This document shows, piece by piece, positions 27,981 through 36,759 of a stretch of DNA of 64,000 nt. Below the pieces are notes generated by a model. The model was given only the letters and a program-made list of their open reading frames with translations. It did no database searches and was not told the DNA's origin. The position numbers and the translations under genes are program-made. The stretch comes from Streptomyces spinosisporus. Lineage in GTDB: Bacteria > Actinomycetota > Actinomycetes > Streptomycetales > Streptomycetaceae. The first letter of the stretch is position 1; the number at the start of each line of letters is the position of its first letter. The stretch lies in the NCBI RefSeq assembly GCF_022698145.1, contig NZ_JALDAX010000015.1, positions 124,001 to 188,000 on the forward strand, in the 5' to 3' direction.

Positions 27981-30134
27981 GTGAGCAGCGAGGACGGGCC
28001 GGTGGACGGTGGGGCCGAGGGGGCGCCGCCCGAGCAGCTTGCGCTCATCCGGGAGAGCGTGCGCAAGGCCCAGGTGCCGAGGGCCAAGCCGCGGACGTGG
28101 CGGGGGGCCGCGCTGGCGAAGGAGCTGCCGGTGGCGCGGGTCCTGGTCGACAAGGGCGTACTGCATCTCGACCGGTACTTCGACTACGCCGTGCCGCAGG
28201 AGCTGGACGCCGACGCCCAGCCGGGCGTGCGGGTGCGGGTGCGGTTCGGAGCCGGGCGGCACCGGGTGCGCGAGGGACGGCGTGAGGGCGGCGGGCTCAT
28301 CGACGGCTTCCTCGTCGAGCGGCTGGCGGAGTCCGACTACTCGGGACCGCTCGCGGCGCTGGCCCAGGTCGTCTCGCCGGAGCCGGTGGTGAGCGAGGAG
28401 CTGCTGGGACTCGCGCGGGCCGTGGCCGACCGGTACGCGGGCAGTCTCGCCGATGTGCTGCAGCTCGCGGTGCCGCCGCGCAGCGCGCGCGCCGAGCAGC
28501 GCTCCTCGCCCGAGCCGCTGCCGCCCCCGGGGGTGCCCGAGGCGGGGTCCTGGGAGCGGTACGAGCGAGGGGCCGGCTTTCTTCGGTCGCTGGCGACCGG
28601 GGGCGCGCCGCGCGCGGTGTGGAACGCGCTGCCCGGGCCCGAGTGGAGCGACGAACTGGCGCGTGCCGTGGCCGCGACCCTGGCCTCCGGACGCGGTGCG
28701 CTCGTCGTGCTGCCCGACGGGCGGGCGGTCGCGCGGGTCGACGCCGCGCTCACCGAACTGCTGGGGGAGGGCCGGCATGCGGTGCTGACCGCCGACGCCG
28801 GACCCGAGAAGCGCTACCGCGAGTGGCTGGCGGTGAGGCGCGGATCCGTGCGGGCCGTCGTCGGGACCCGGGCCGCGATGTTCGCCCCGGTGCAGGACCT
28901 CGGCCTCGTCGCCATCTGGGACGACGGGGACGACAGCCACAGCGAGCAGCACGCCCCCCAGCCGCATGCGAGAGAAGTGCTGCTGCTGCGGGCGGCGCTC
29001 GACAAGTGCGCTTTTCTGCTGGGGAGTTGGAGCTGCACCGTGGAGGCCGCGCAGCTCGTCGAGAGCGGCTGGGCCCGGCCGCTGGTCGCCGTGCGCGAGC
29101 AGGTGCGAGCTGTCGCTCCGCTGGTCCGGACCGTCGGTGACGGCGATCTCGCACGGGACGAGGCCGCCCGGGCCGCCCGGCTGCCGACGCTCGCCTGGCA
29201 GGCCGTCAGGGAGGGCCTGCGGCACGGCCCGGTGCTCGTGCAGGTCCCGCGGCGGGGCTACGTCCCCCGGATGGCCTGCGCCAACTGCCGTGCTCCCGCG
29301 CGCTGTCGGCACTGCTCGGGGCCGCTGGAGGGGCAGGAGTCGGGAGCGGCCCTGCGGTGCGGGTGGTGCGGGCGCGACGAGGCGGCCTGGCACTGTCCGG
29401 AGTGCGGGGCGCACCGGCTGCGGGCACAGGTCGTGGGGGCGCGGCGGACCGCCGAGGAGCTGGGGCGCGCGTTTCCCGCCGTCGCCGTGCGCACCTCCGG
29501 GCGCGAGCAGGTGCTCGACACCGTGCCGGGCGCGCCCGCGTTGGTCGTGAGCACGCCCGGCGCCGAGCCGGTCGCCGAGGGCGGCTATGCGGCCGCCCTG
29601 CTGCTGGACGGCTGGGCCATGCTGGGACGGCCCGATCTGCGCGCCGGTGAGGACGCGTTGCGCAGATGGATCGCGGCCGCCGCGCTCGTGCGGCCGCAGA
29701 GCGCCGGCGGCACCGTGGTCGTCGTCGCCGAGCCGACGCTGCGGCCGGTGCAGGCGCTGGTGCGCTGGGATCCCGTCGGACACGCGGTGCGCGAACTCGC
29801 CGAGCGCGCCGAGCTGGGCTTCCCGCCGGTGTCGCGGATGGCGGCGGTGTCCGGGCCGGGGGAGGCCGTCACCGAGTTCCTGCGCACCGTCGAACTGCCC
29901 CGGGACGCCGAGGTGCTGGGCCCCGTCCCGCTACCGGTCACCACCGCGGGTCGGCCACGCCGGCCGGGCGCCCCACCCCCGGGCGAACGCTGGGAGCGCG
30001 CCCTGGTCCGGGTACCACCGGGGAGCGGTGCCGCCCTGGCTTCGGCACTGAAGTCGGCCCAGGCGGCGCGCATGGCCCGGGGACCCGGGGAGCCGGCGGT
30101 GCGGGTGCGGGTCGATCCGCCGGACATCGGGTGA
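27981..30134 (+). CDS. priA: Primosomal protein PriA (actinobacterial, helicase-motif-less)
   Basis: A 717-residue homologue of the replication-restart protein PriA. The N-terminal DNA-binding domain (LVDKGVLHLDRYFDYAVP) and the zinc-binding cysteines (C-x2-C pairs in CANC, CRHC, CGWC and CPEC) are kept. The helicase motifs are not: the Walker A region reads GRGALVVLPDG without GKT, and the DEEH box is IWDDGDDSH. This matches what is known of actinobacterial PriA, so it is probably a structural primosome factor rather than a helicase. GTG 27981 is chosen as the start. The gene's last codons are repeated downstream at 30189-30260. Confidence 0.92.
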   Translation: MSSEDGPVDGGAEGAPPEQLALIRESVRKAQVPRAKPRTWRGAALAKELPVARVLVDKGVLHLDRYFDYAVPQELDADAQPGVRVRVRFGAGRHRVREGRREGGGLIDGFLVERLAESDYSGPLAALAQVVSPEPVVSEELLGLARAVADRYAGSLADVLQLAVPPRSARAEQRSSPEPLPPPGVPEAGSWERYERGAGFLRSLATGGAPRAVWNALPGPEWSDELARAVAATLASGRGALVVLPDGRAVARVDAALTELLGEGRHAVLTADAGPEKRYREWLAVRRGSVRAVVGTRAAMFAPVQDLGLVAIWDDGDDSHSEQHAPQPHAREVLLLRAALDKCAFLLGSWSCTVEAAQLVESGWARPLVAVREQVRAVAPLVRTVGDGDLARDEAARAARLPTLAWQAVREGLRHGPVLVQVPRRGYVPRMACANCRAPARCRHCSGPLEGQESGAALRCGWCGRDEAAWHCPECGAHRLRAQVVGARRTAEELGRAFPAVAVRTSGREQVLDTVPGAPALVVSTPGAEPVAEGGYAAALLLDGWAMLGRPDLRAGEDALRRWIAAAALVRPQSAGGTVVVVAEPTLRPVQALVRWDPVGHAVRELAERAELGFPPVSRMAAVSGPGEAVTEFLRTVELPRDAEVLGPVPLPVTTAGRPRRPGAPPPGERWERALVRVPPGSGAALASALKSAQAARMARGPGEPAVRVRVDPPDIG

Positions 30135-30188
30135 GGGCTGTGCGGGCGGCGGGCGTATGGGGGCGGTGCCGCGACGTCTGTCTGTCCG

Positions 30189-30260
30189 GTGCGGATGGCC
30201 CGGGGCTCGGGGGCCGGGGGAGTCCGCGAGGTGCGGGTGCGGGTCGATCCCCCCGGCGTC
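30189..30260 (+). pseudogene. Degraded second copy of the priA 3' tail
   Basis: About 70 bp repeat the end of priA (30066-30128). The strongest match is GTGCGGGTGCGGGTCGATCC, present at 30100-30119 and 30231-30250, preceded in both by a GCATGGCCCGGGG-like stretch. In protein terms both encode M-A-R-G followed by V-R-V-R-V-D-P-P. The second copy has no start and lies in the gap after priA. Spacing between copies is about 120 bp. Confidence 0.75.
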
Positions 30261-30334
30261 AAGCGAGGCCCGCTCGGGGGCCCGGTGTGCTCGCTCGGCG
30301 GACCGGCCGCGCTGGAGCGACCCGGCGCAAGCGT

Positions 30335-30368
30335 CTGCCCTCCCGGCAGGGGTGGCCCGGGAGGGCAG
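30335..30368. terminator. Terminator between priA and the convergent HTH gene
   Basis: A perfect 12-bp inverted repeat (CTGCCCTCCCGG at 30335-30346 with 30357-30368) with a ten-base loop lies 13 bases beyond the stop of the minus-strand gene and probably serves both directions. Apart from this and the priA remnant, the 247-bp gap holds nothing I can identify. Confidence 0.7.
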
Positions 30369-30381
30369 GGGAAGAGGTGGC

Positions 30382-30924
30382 TCAGCCGTTGCGTGGGCCG
30401 GGGAAGGCTGTGGGCCTTGGGTCCTCGCGGAGGGCGGGGCTGCCGGAGGTCGGCTGGGTCGGCATGGAGCGGGCCGCGGGGACCGTCGGGACCGTCTGGA
30501 CGCCGGTGTTGACGCCGACCGGCAGGGAGCCCGTCGGCTCGGTGGCCCGCTCGCTCTCGGCGGCCGCCTGGGTCGCGGCGCGGCGGGCGCCGTAACGGCG
30601 GTGCACCGCCTGCTTGGTGACGCCGAGCGCGGAACCCACCGCGTCCCACGAGAAGCCGAGGGAGCGGTCGAAGTCCACCGCCGCCGTGACCAGGGTCTCG
30701 ACACTGTCCCGCAGTTCCTGCGCGAGGCGGACCGTCGGGGCGGGAGCGCGTCCGTAGACGACGAAGCCCGTGGAGGGACCGGAGCGGCGCGGACGGTAGA
30801 CGTTGCCCAACTGCGCGGTGAGGGTGCGCAGTGCGTCCACCTGCCGGCGGACCCGCTCGATGTCCCGCACCAGCAAGTGCAGGCTGGCCCGAGCCTGGGC
30901 GTCGTGGGTTGCGTGGTCGGCCAT
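30382..30924 (-). CDS. Helix-turn-helix DNA-binding protein of unknown role
   Basis: A 180-residue protein. Residues 10-45 look like an amphipathic helix or coiled coil (LLVRDIERVRRQVDALRTLTAQL). A helix-turn-helix follows at about residues 90-112 (SWDAVGSALGVTKQAVHRRYG), in the style of sigma region 4 or MerR-like motifs, and the last 70 residues are disordered and rich in proline, threonine and serine. ATG 30924 is preferred because GAGAGG lies seven bases upstream; a TTG at 30930 would leave almost no spacer. It is divergent from fmt, with palindromes in between. I cannot name its targets. Confidence 0.8.
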   Translation of the reverse strand: MADHATHDAQARASLHLLVRDIERVRRQVDALRTLTAQLGNVYRPRRSGPSTGFVVYGRAPAPTVRLAQELRDSVETLVTAAVDFDRSLGFSWDAVGSALGVTKQAVHRRYGARRAATQAAAESERATEPTGSLPVGVNTGVQTVPTVPAARSMPTQPTSGSPALREDPRPTAFPGPRNG

Positions 30925-30982
30925 GAACAAGCCTCTCGAACCGGCGATGAAAAGGGTCCGGGCCGCGTGATGCGGCCCGTTG

Positions 30983-31062
30983 TGGTCAACTCTTTCTTGA
31001 CCAACGTGTTTTTGCTCCGCGGGTCACGGTCAGGGGGCGTAGGGGCATATGCATACGCCCCC
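30983..31062. promoter_or_regulatory. Two inverted repeats in the HTH-fmt divergent region
   Basis: TGGTCAA at 30983-30989 faces TTGACCA at 30997-31003 across seven bases. GGGGGCGTA at 31033-31041 faces TACGCCCCC at 31054-31062 across twelve bases centred on CATATG. Both are operator-like and could be bound by the adjacent HTH protein. Confidence 0.4.
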
Positions 31063-31142
31063 GGGGGCGGCCGCGCGCCGCGGACCTGGGCGGATTCCCG
31101 GCCGTCCGCGCCCACGGACACGGCACCGTCCGGCGGTGGTCA

Positions 31143-31148
31143 TAGACT
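31143..31148 (+). promoter_or_regulatory. -10 box (TAGACT) upstream of fmt
   Basis: TAGACT matches the HrdB -10 consensus, 45 bases before the fmt ATG. No good -35 is visible at the right distance. Confidence 0.4.
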
Positions 31149-31193
31149 TGTGCGTCGCCGCACCAGCCCCCGCCCGAGAGGCCCCGCCCACCC

Positions 31194-32126
31194 ATGAAGC
31201 TCGTCTTCGCCGGTACCCCCGAGGTCGCCGTTCCCGCCCTGGACGCTCTCATCGCCTCCGAGCGGCACGAGGTGGCCGCCGTCGTCACGCGCCCCGACGC
31301 ACCGGCCGGCCGGGGCCGCAGGCTCGTCGCCTCACCGGTGGCGCAGCGGGCGCAGGACGCCGGCATCGAGGTGCTGAAGCCGCTCAGGCCGAAGGAGCCC
31401 GCATTCCTGGAGCGGCTGCGGGAGATCGGCCCCGACTGCTGTCCCGTGGTCGCCTACGGCGCGCTGCTGCCCCGCGTCGCCCTCGACGTCCCCGCCCACG
31501 GCTGGGTCAATCTGCACTTCTCGCTGCTGCCCGCCTGGCGCGGTGCCGCACCGGTGCAGCACTCGATCATGGCCGGCGACGAGATGACGGGCGCGTCCAC
31601 CTTCCTCATCGAGGAGGGCCTCGACTCCGGGCCCGTCTACGGCACGGTCACCGAAACGATCCGCCCGACCGACACCAGCGGCGACCTGCTCACCCGACTC
31701 GCCTTCGCCGGCGCGGGGTTGCTCGCCGCCACGATGGACGGCATCGAGGACGGCTCCCTGAAGGCGTTGCCGCAGCCCGCCGAGGGCGTCACCATGGCGC
31801 CGAAGATCACCGTCGAGGACGCCCGGGTGGACTGGGCCGCCCCGGCGCTCAGGGTCGACCGCGTGGTGCGGGGCTGCACCCCGGCGCCCGGTGCCTGGAC
31901 CACCTTTCGGGGCGAGCGGCTCAAGCTCATCCAGGTCACGCCCGTGCCGGACCGCACCGACCTCGCACCGGCGCAGCTGGCGGTCGGCAAGAACAGCGTG
32001 CACGCGGGCACCGGTTCGTACGCCGTGGAGCTGCTGTGGGTGCAGGCCCAGGGCAAGAAGCCGATGCGCGCGGCGGACTGGGCGCGCGGCGCGCGCATCA
32101 CCGACGGGGAGACCCTCGGCGACTAG
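31194..32126 (+). CDS. fmt: Methionyl-tRNA formyltransferase
   Basis: Formylates initiator Met-tRNA with 10-formyl-THF. The 310-residue protein has the formyltransferase N-domain with catalytic N106, H108 and D144, seen in NLHFSLLPAWRGAAPVQ and IEEGLDSG, and a C-terminal OB-like tRNA-binding domain. Its start corresponds to the family N-terminus MKLVFAGTPEVA. rsmB follows 127 bases on. A def gene, often paired with fmt, is not in this window. Confidence 0.97.
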   Translation: MKLVFAGTPEVAVPALDALIASERHEVAAVVTRPDAPAGRGRRLVASPVAQRAQDAGIEVLKPLRPKEPAFLERLREIGPDCCPVVAYGALLPRVALDVPAHGWVNLHFSLLPAWRGAAPVQHSIMAGDEMTGASTFLIEEGLDSGPVYGTVTETIRPTDTSGDLLTRLAFAGAGLLAATMDGIEDGSLKALPQPAEGVTMAPKITVEDARVDWAAPALRVDRVVRGCTPAPGAWTTFRGERLKLIQVTPVPDRTDLAPAQLAVGKNSVHAGTGSYAVELLWVQAQGKKPMRAADWARGARITDGETLGD

Positions 32127-32253
32127 CGGCGCCCCGCGCGGGAGTCCCCGTACGACGAGCGGGAGCACCGGCACCAGAGCTGAAGGCACCGGCACGACGG
32201 CCGGGACGTACCCTTGGTGCGTATCTCTCTCAGACTTCCGGAGCACCTTTTTC

Positions 32254-33672
32254 GTGAGCGACACCTCCCGTGGGCCGCGCAGGCCCGGCAAGCCCTACCG
32301 GCGGCCGAAGAAGGACCCCGTCCGCATCCTCGCGTTCGACGCGCTGAGGGCCGTGGACGAGCGGGACGCGTACGCCAACCTCGTGCTCCCGCCGCTGCTG
32401 CGCAAGGCACGCGAGAAGGGCGACTTCGACGCGCGGGACGCGGCGCTCGCGACTGAGCTGGTGTACGGCACGCTGCGGCGGCAGGGGACGTACGACGCGA
32501 TCATCGCGGCCTGTGTGGACCGGCCGCTGCGCGAGGTCGACCCCCCGGTGCTGGACGTGCTGAGCCTCGGTGTGCACCAGCTGCTGGGGACGCGCATCCC
32601 GACCCACGCCGCCGTGTCGGCCACCGTCGAGCTCGCCCGGGTGGTGCTCGGCGACGGCCGGGCCAAGTTCGTCAACGCCGTGCTGCGCAAGGTCGCGCAG
32701 CACGATCTGGACGACTGGATCGAGCGCGTCGCGCCGCCCTACGACGAGGACCCCGAGGACCATCTCGCCGTCGTCCACTCGCACCCGCGCTGGGTCGTCT
32801 CCGCGCTGTGGGACTCCCTCGGCGGCGGCCGGGCCGGTCTGGAGCGGCTGCTGGAGGCGGACAACGAACGGCCCGACGTCACCCTGGTCGCGCGGCCCGG
32901 CCGGGCCACGACCGAGGAACTGCTCGGCGAGGAGGCGGCCGTGCCTGGGCGCTGGTCGCCGTATGCCGTACGGCTGGCCGAGGGCGGCGAACCCGGCGCC
33001 ATCGAGGCCGTACGCCAGGGCCGTGCGGGGGTGCAGGACGAGGGCAGCCAGCTCGTGGCGCTGGCGCTCGCCGCCGCGCCGGTCGAGGGCCGCGACGAGC
33101 TGTGGCTCGACGGGTGCGCGGGCCCCGGCGGCAAGGCCGCGCTGCTCGGTGCGCTCGCCGCCCAGCGCGGTGCCACCCTGCTGGCCTCCGAGAAGCAGCC
33201 CCACCGGGCGGGGCTCGTGGCCAGGGCCCTGGACGGCAACCCCGGGCCCTACCGGGTCATCGCCGCCGACGGCACCCGGCCGCCCTGGCGCCCCGGCTCC
33301 TTCGACCGCGTGCTGATGGACGTGCCCTGCACCGGGCTGGGCGCCCTGCGCAGACGGCCCGAGGCGCGCTGGCGGCGCCGTCCCGAGGACCTGGACGGGT
33401 TCGCTCCGCTGCAGCGCGCCCTGCTCGCCGGCGCCCTGGACGCCGTACGGGTCGGCGGCATCGTCGGCTACGCCACCTGCTCGCCGCACCTCGCCGAGAC
33501 CAGGGCCGTCGTCGACGACCTGCTCAAGCAGCACCCCGAGGCCGAACTCGTCGACGCGCGCCCCCTCCTGCCGGGCGTACCGGATCTCGGCGAGGGCCCC
33601 GACGTACAGCTGTGGCCGCATCTGCACGGCACCGACGCCATGTATCTGGCGCTCATTCGGAGGACTGGCTGA
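32254..33672 (+). CDS. rsmB: 16S rRNA m5C methyltransferase RsmB/Sun family
   Basis: Methylates a cytosine of 16S rRNA using SAM. The 472-residue protein has an N-terminal NusB-like RNA-binding domain (about residues 25-160) and a C-terminal Rossmann methyltransferase. The SAM loop is DGCAGPGGKAALL, and the two catalytic cysteines are C359 in DVPCTGLG and C409 in YATCSPH. GTG 32254 has GGAG ten bases upstream; longer in-frame extensions reach back into fmt and are unlikely. Its 3' end overlaps the convergent MMPL gene by 20 bp. Confidence 0.95.
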   Translation: MSDTSRGPRRPGKPYRRPKKDPVRILAFDALRAVDERDAYANLVLPPLLRKAREKGDFDARDAALATELVYGTLRRQGTYDAIIAACVDRPLREVDPPVLDVLSLGVHQLLGTRIPTHAAVSATVELARVVLGDGRAKFVNAVLRKVAQHDLDDWIERVAPPYDEDPEDHLAVVHSHPRWVVSALWDSLGGGRAGLERLLEADNERPDVTLVARPGRATTEELLGEEAAVPGRWSPYAVRLAEGGEPGAIEAVRQGRAGVQDEGSQLVALALAAAPVEGRDELWLDGCAGPGGKAALLGALAAQRGATLLASEKQPHRAGLVARALDGNPGPYRVIAADGTRPPWRPGSFDRVLMDVPCTGLGALRRRPEARWRRRPEDLDGFAPLQRALLAGALDAVRVGGIVGYATCSPHLAETRAVVDDLLKQHPEAELVDARPLLPGVPDLGEGPDVQLWPHLHGTDAMYLALIRRTG

Positions 33673-35836
33673 TCCGCGCCTCGGGCTGTGCCGCCGCGGC
33701 CGTTCCCGCGTCCTGACGGGCCAGCCGGTGCGGCCACCACACCTTCCGGCCGACGTCCAGGAAGAGCGAGGTGACCAGCACCGACCGTACGACGAAGGTG
33801 TCCAGCAGGACGCCCAGCGCGACGGCGAAGCCGATCTCGGCGAAGGCGACCATCGGCAGGGTGCCGAGGGCGGCGAACGTGCCCGCCAGCACCAGGCCGG
33901 CCGAGGTGATGACCGCGCCCGTCGCGGCGAGGCCCGTCACCACGCCGGGGCGGGTGCCCTGGTGGCCGGCCTCCTCACGGATGCGTGTGGTCAGGAAGAT
34001 GTTGTAGTCGATGCCCAGCGCCACCAGGAACACGAAGACGAACAGCGGGAAGTCCGTCTGCTCGCCCGCGTAGTCGAAGATGTGCCGGAAGGCGAGCGCG
34101 CTGGCGCCGAGGGCCGCCGCGAACGACAGCACCACGGTGCCGATCAGCAGCAGCGGGGCCACCAGGGCGCGCAGCAGGGCGCCCAGGATCAGCAGGACGA
34201 CCACGAGCACCGCCGGGATGATCACGAGGTTGTCGTGCGTCGTCGCCGCGTCCATGTCCAGCAGGGCGGCAGTGCCGCCACCCACCTGGGCGTCGGCGTC
34301 CGGCACCGCGTGGACGGCGTCCCGGACCCGTTCGACGGTGTGTTTCGCGGCCTCGCTGTCGGACGGGTCGGTCATCGTGGCCTCGAACAGCACCTGGCCC
34401 TGGTGCTCGGGTTTCGTGCCGGGCGGCACCGTGAGGCTTTCGGGCACCACGCCCCTGATGTCCGCGACCACCTCGCGGACCTCCGCGCCCTGGGCCTGGT
34501 TCGAGACGATCACCAGCGGATCGCCGCTGCCCGCCGGGAAGTAGCGTTCCGAGACCTCCTGACCGGTGATCGAGTCCGGCTTGCCGGTGAAGGCGTCCGC
34601 GTTGCTGATGCCCTGGGCCCGCAGCTGCAGCAGGCCCAGGGAGATCAGGGCCAGGGCCGCCGCCGTCGCGGCCCAGATCGCGCGCGGGTTGCGGGCCATG
34701 GTGCGGCCCATCCGGGCCCAGACACCGCGCTCGGTCGGGTCGGCCGAGCCGAAGTGCGGGATCACCGGCCAGAAGATCCAGCGGCCGAAGATCAGCAGCA
34801 GGGCGGGGAACAGCGAGAGCATCGCCAGGAGTGCGACCGCCACACCGATCGCGGCCACCGGGCCCAGGCCGCTGGTCGAGTTCATCTCGGCGGCCAGCAG
34901 CACGAGCATGCTGATGACGACCGTGGCGCCCGAGGCCAGCACGGCCGGGCCCGCCCGGTGCAGGGCCAGGGCCATCGCCTCGTGGCGGTCCTCGTGCCGG
35001 CGCAGCTCCTCCCGGTAGCGGGCGACCAGGAGCAGGGCGTAGTCCGTCCCCGCGCCGAACACGAGCACCGTCAGGATGCCCGCGCTCTGGCCGTTGACCG
35101 TGAGTCCCGCGTGCTTGGCCAGCAGATAGATCAGTGCCTGCGCGGTGAACAGGGAGACGACCACGGAGATCAGCGGGACGAAGAGCAGGGTCGGGCTGCG
35201 GTAGGTGAGCAGCAGCATCACGATGACGACGCCCATCGCCGAGAGCAGCAGCGTGGAGTCGATGCCCTCGAAGGCCTCGGAGAAGTCGGCCGAGGTGCCG
35301 CCGGGACCGGTGACATGCACGGCGAGACCGCCCGTGCTGCGGCCCGTACGGTCACGGATGGAGTCGACGGCGGGCGCGATCCGCTCCCAGCCCTTCTCGT
35401 CCATCGTGATCGGCACATAGATCTGCGCCGCCTCGGGGGCCGACCGCTCGTTGTAGACGGGACCGCGGGTCTCGGCGCCGCGGATGCCGTGCGCGGTCAG
35501 CTGCCTGAGCTGGTCGGCGTCCTGCGCGATCTTGTCCCGGTCCTGGGCGGTGAGGCCGCCCTCGCGCGCGTAGACGACGACGGCCGGGATCTGTTCCGGC
35601 CTGAACTCGTCGGACGCGTCCAGGACTTGGGTGGACTCCGCGGAGCCCGGCAGCCAGGACGCGGCGTCGTTGTCCTGCACGTCGGTGAGTTTCGAGGCGA
35701 GCGGCGCCGCGAGCACGAGCACCACCAGCCACAGGGCCACGATGACCCACTTGCTGCGATGCCCGGTCAGGACTCCGATGAGGCCCTGGCGCACATGGCG
35801 TCCGTGCCCCTTGCCGTCCGTCTTCCCCTCGGTCAT
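33653..35836 (-). CDS. MMPL-family RND transporter
   Basis: A 727-residue membrane protein with the two-fold repeat of MMPL transporters: one transmembrane helix, a large extracellular loop, then five helices, in each half. The proton-relay motifs are visible as GAGTDYALLLVARYREELRR in the first half and ALGIDYNIFLTTRIREE in the second. Such proteins export lipids or hydrophobic compounds, or act as drug pumps; the cargo here cannot be told. ATG 35836 follows a G-rich ribosome binding site on the minus strand; upstream in-frame starts give an unlikely cysteine/proline-rich extension. No accessory MmpS gene is seen. Confidence 0.9.
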   Translation of the reverse strand: MTEGKTDGKGHGRHVRQGLIGVLTGHRSKWVIVALWLVVLVLAAPLASKLTDVQDNDAASWLPGSAESTQVLDASDEFRPEQIPAVVVYAREGGLTAQDRDKIAQDADQLRQLTAHGIRGAETRGPVYNERSAPEAAQIYVPITMDEKGWERIAPAVDSIRDRTGRSTGGLAVHVTGPGGTSADFSEAFEGIDSTLLLSAMGVVIVMLLLTYRSPTLLFVPLISVVVSLFTAQALIYLLAKHAGLTVNGQSAGILTVLVFGAGTDYALLLVARYREELRRHEDRHEAMALALHRAGPAVLASGATVVISMLVLLAAEMNSTSGLGPVAAIGVAVALLAMLSLFPALLLIFGRWIFWPVIPHFGSADPTERGVWARMGRTMARNPRAIWAATAAALALISLGLLQLRAQGISNADAFTGKPDSITGQEVSERYFPAGSGDPLVIVSNQAQGAEVREVVADIRGVVPESLTVPPGTKPEHQGQVLFEATMTDPSDSEAAKHTVERVRDAVHAVPDADAQVGGGTAALLDMDAATTHDNLVIIPAVLVVVLLILGALLRALVAPLLLIGTVVLSFAAALGASALAFRHIFDYAGEQTDFPLFVFVFLVALGIDYNIFLTTRIREEAGHQGTRPGVVTGLAATGAVITSAGLVLAGTFAALGTLPMVAFAEIGFAVALGVLLDTFVVRSVLVTSLFLDVGRKVWWPHRLARQDAGTAAAAQPEARISQSSE

Positions 35837-35958
35837 GGCCACCCCCGTAGCCCGTGGGCCGCCCAGCATGGCATGCCGGGGCCCGGTGCGACATCCGAAG
35901 AACGCCCTGGGTCCGGACCGGCGCGAACAAACGTGCCCGGACATGGCAGGCTTGGGGC

Positions 35959-36645
35959 ATGGCAGCGCAGATCAATCCCAGCATCCTGTCCGCCGACTTC
36001 GCCCGCCTCGCGGACGAGGCGAGGGCGGTCGAGGGAGCCGACTGGCTCCATGTCGACGTGATGGACAACCATTTCGTCCCGAACCTCACGCTCGGTGTGC
36101 CGGTCGTAGAGTCTTTGGCCCGTGCGACGGACACCCCGCTGGACTGCCATCTGATGATCGAGGCCCCCGATCGGTGGGCGCCCCAGTACGTCGAGGCGGG
36201 GGCCGGATCCGTCACCTTCCATGTCGAGGCGGCCACCGCCCCGGTGCGGCTCGCCCGGGAGATCCGCGCCAAGGGCGCCCGCGCGTCCATGGGGCTCAGG
36301 CCCGCGACGCCCATCGAGCCGTACGAGGACCTGCTCCCCGAGCTCGACATGCTGCTGATCATGACCGTGGAGCCGGGCTTCGGCGGGCAGGCGTTCCTCG
36401 ACATCATGCTCCCGAAGATCCGCCGTACCCGCGAGTTGATCAGCAAGCACGGCCTGGAGCTCTGGCTGCAGGTCGACGGCGGTGTCTCGGCCTCCACCAT
36501 CGAGCGCTGCGCCGAGGCGGGCGCCGACGTCTTCGTCGCGGGATCCGCGGTCTACGGCGCCGACGACCCGGCCGAAGCGGTCCGCGCACTGCGCGCCCGG
36601 GCCGAGAACGCGACATCGAAGGCGTCCTGGGCATGCGACCACTGA
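35959..36645 (+). CDS. rpe: Ribulose-phosphate 3-epimerase
   Basis: Interconverts ribulose 5-phosphate and xylulose 5-phosphate in the pentose phosphate pathway. The 228-residue TIM barrel starts with INPSILSADFARL and has the metal-ligand segments LHVDVMDNHFVPN and HLMIEAPDR, plus MTVEPGFGGQAF and the phosphate-binding VDGGVS. It is divergent from the MMPL gene, and a SorC-type sugar-phosphate sensor follows, which fits control by a pentose or sugar phosphate. Confidence 0.96.
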   Translation: MAAQINPSILSADFARLADEARAVEGADWLHVDVMDNHFVPNLTLGVPVVESLARATDTPLDCHLMIEAPDRWAPQYVEAGAGSVTFHVEAATAPVRLAREIRAKGARASMGLRPATPIEPYEDLLPELDMLLIMTVEPGFGGQAFLDIMLPKIRRTRELISKHGLELWLQVDGGVSASTIERCAEAGADVFVAGSAVYGADDPAEAVRALRARAENATSKASWACDH

Positions 36646-36759
36646 CCGACCAGAACGTGAACAGCTACGTGAACGCCGCCCATCAGGGCGGATCAAGTAC
36701 GCCGGATCTGCAAGGATGAACGGCGAATCCAGTGCGTGAACAGCAGTGAGGAGATCGCC

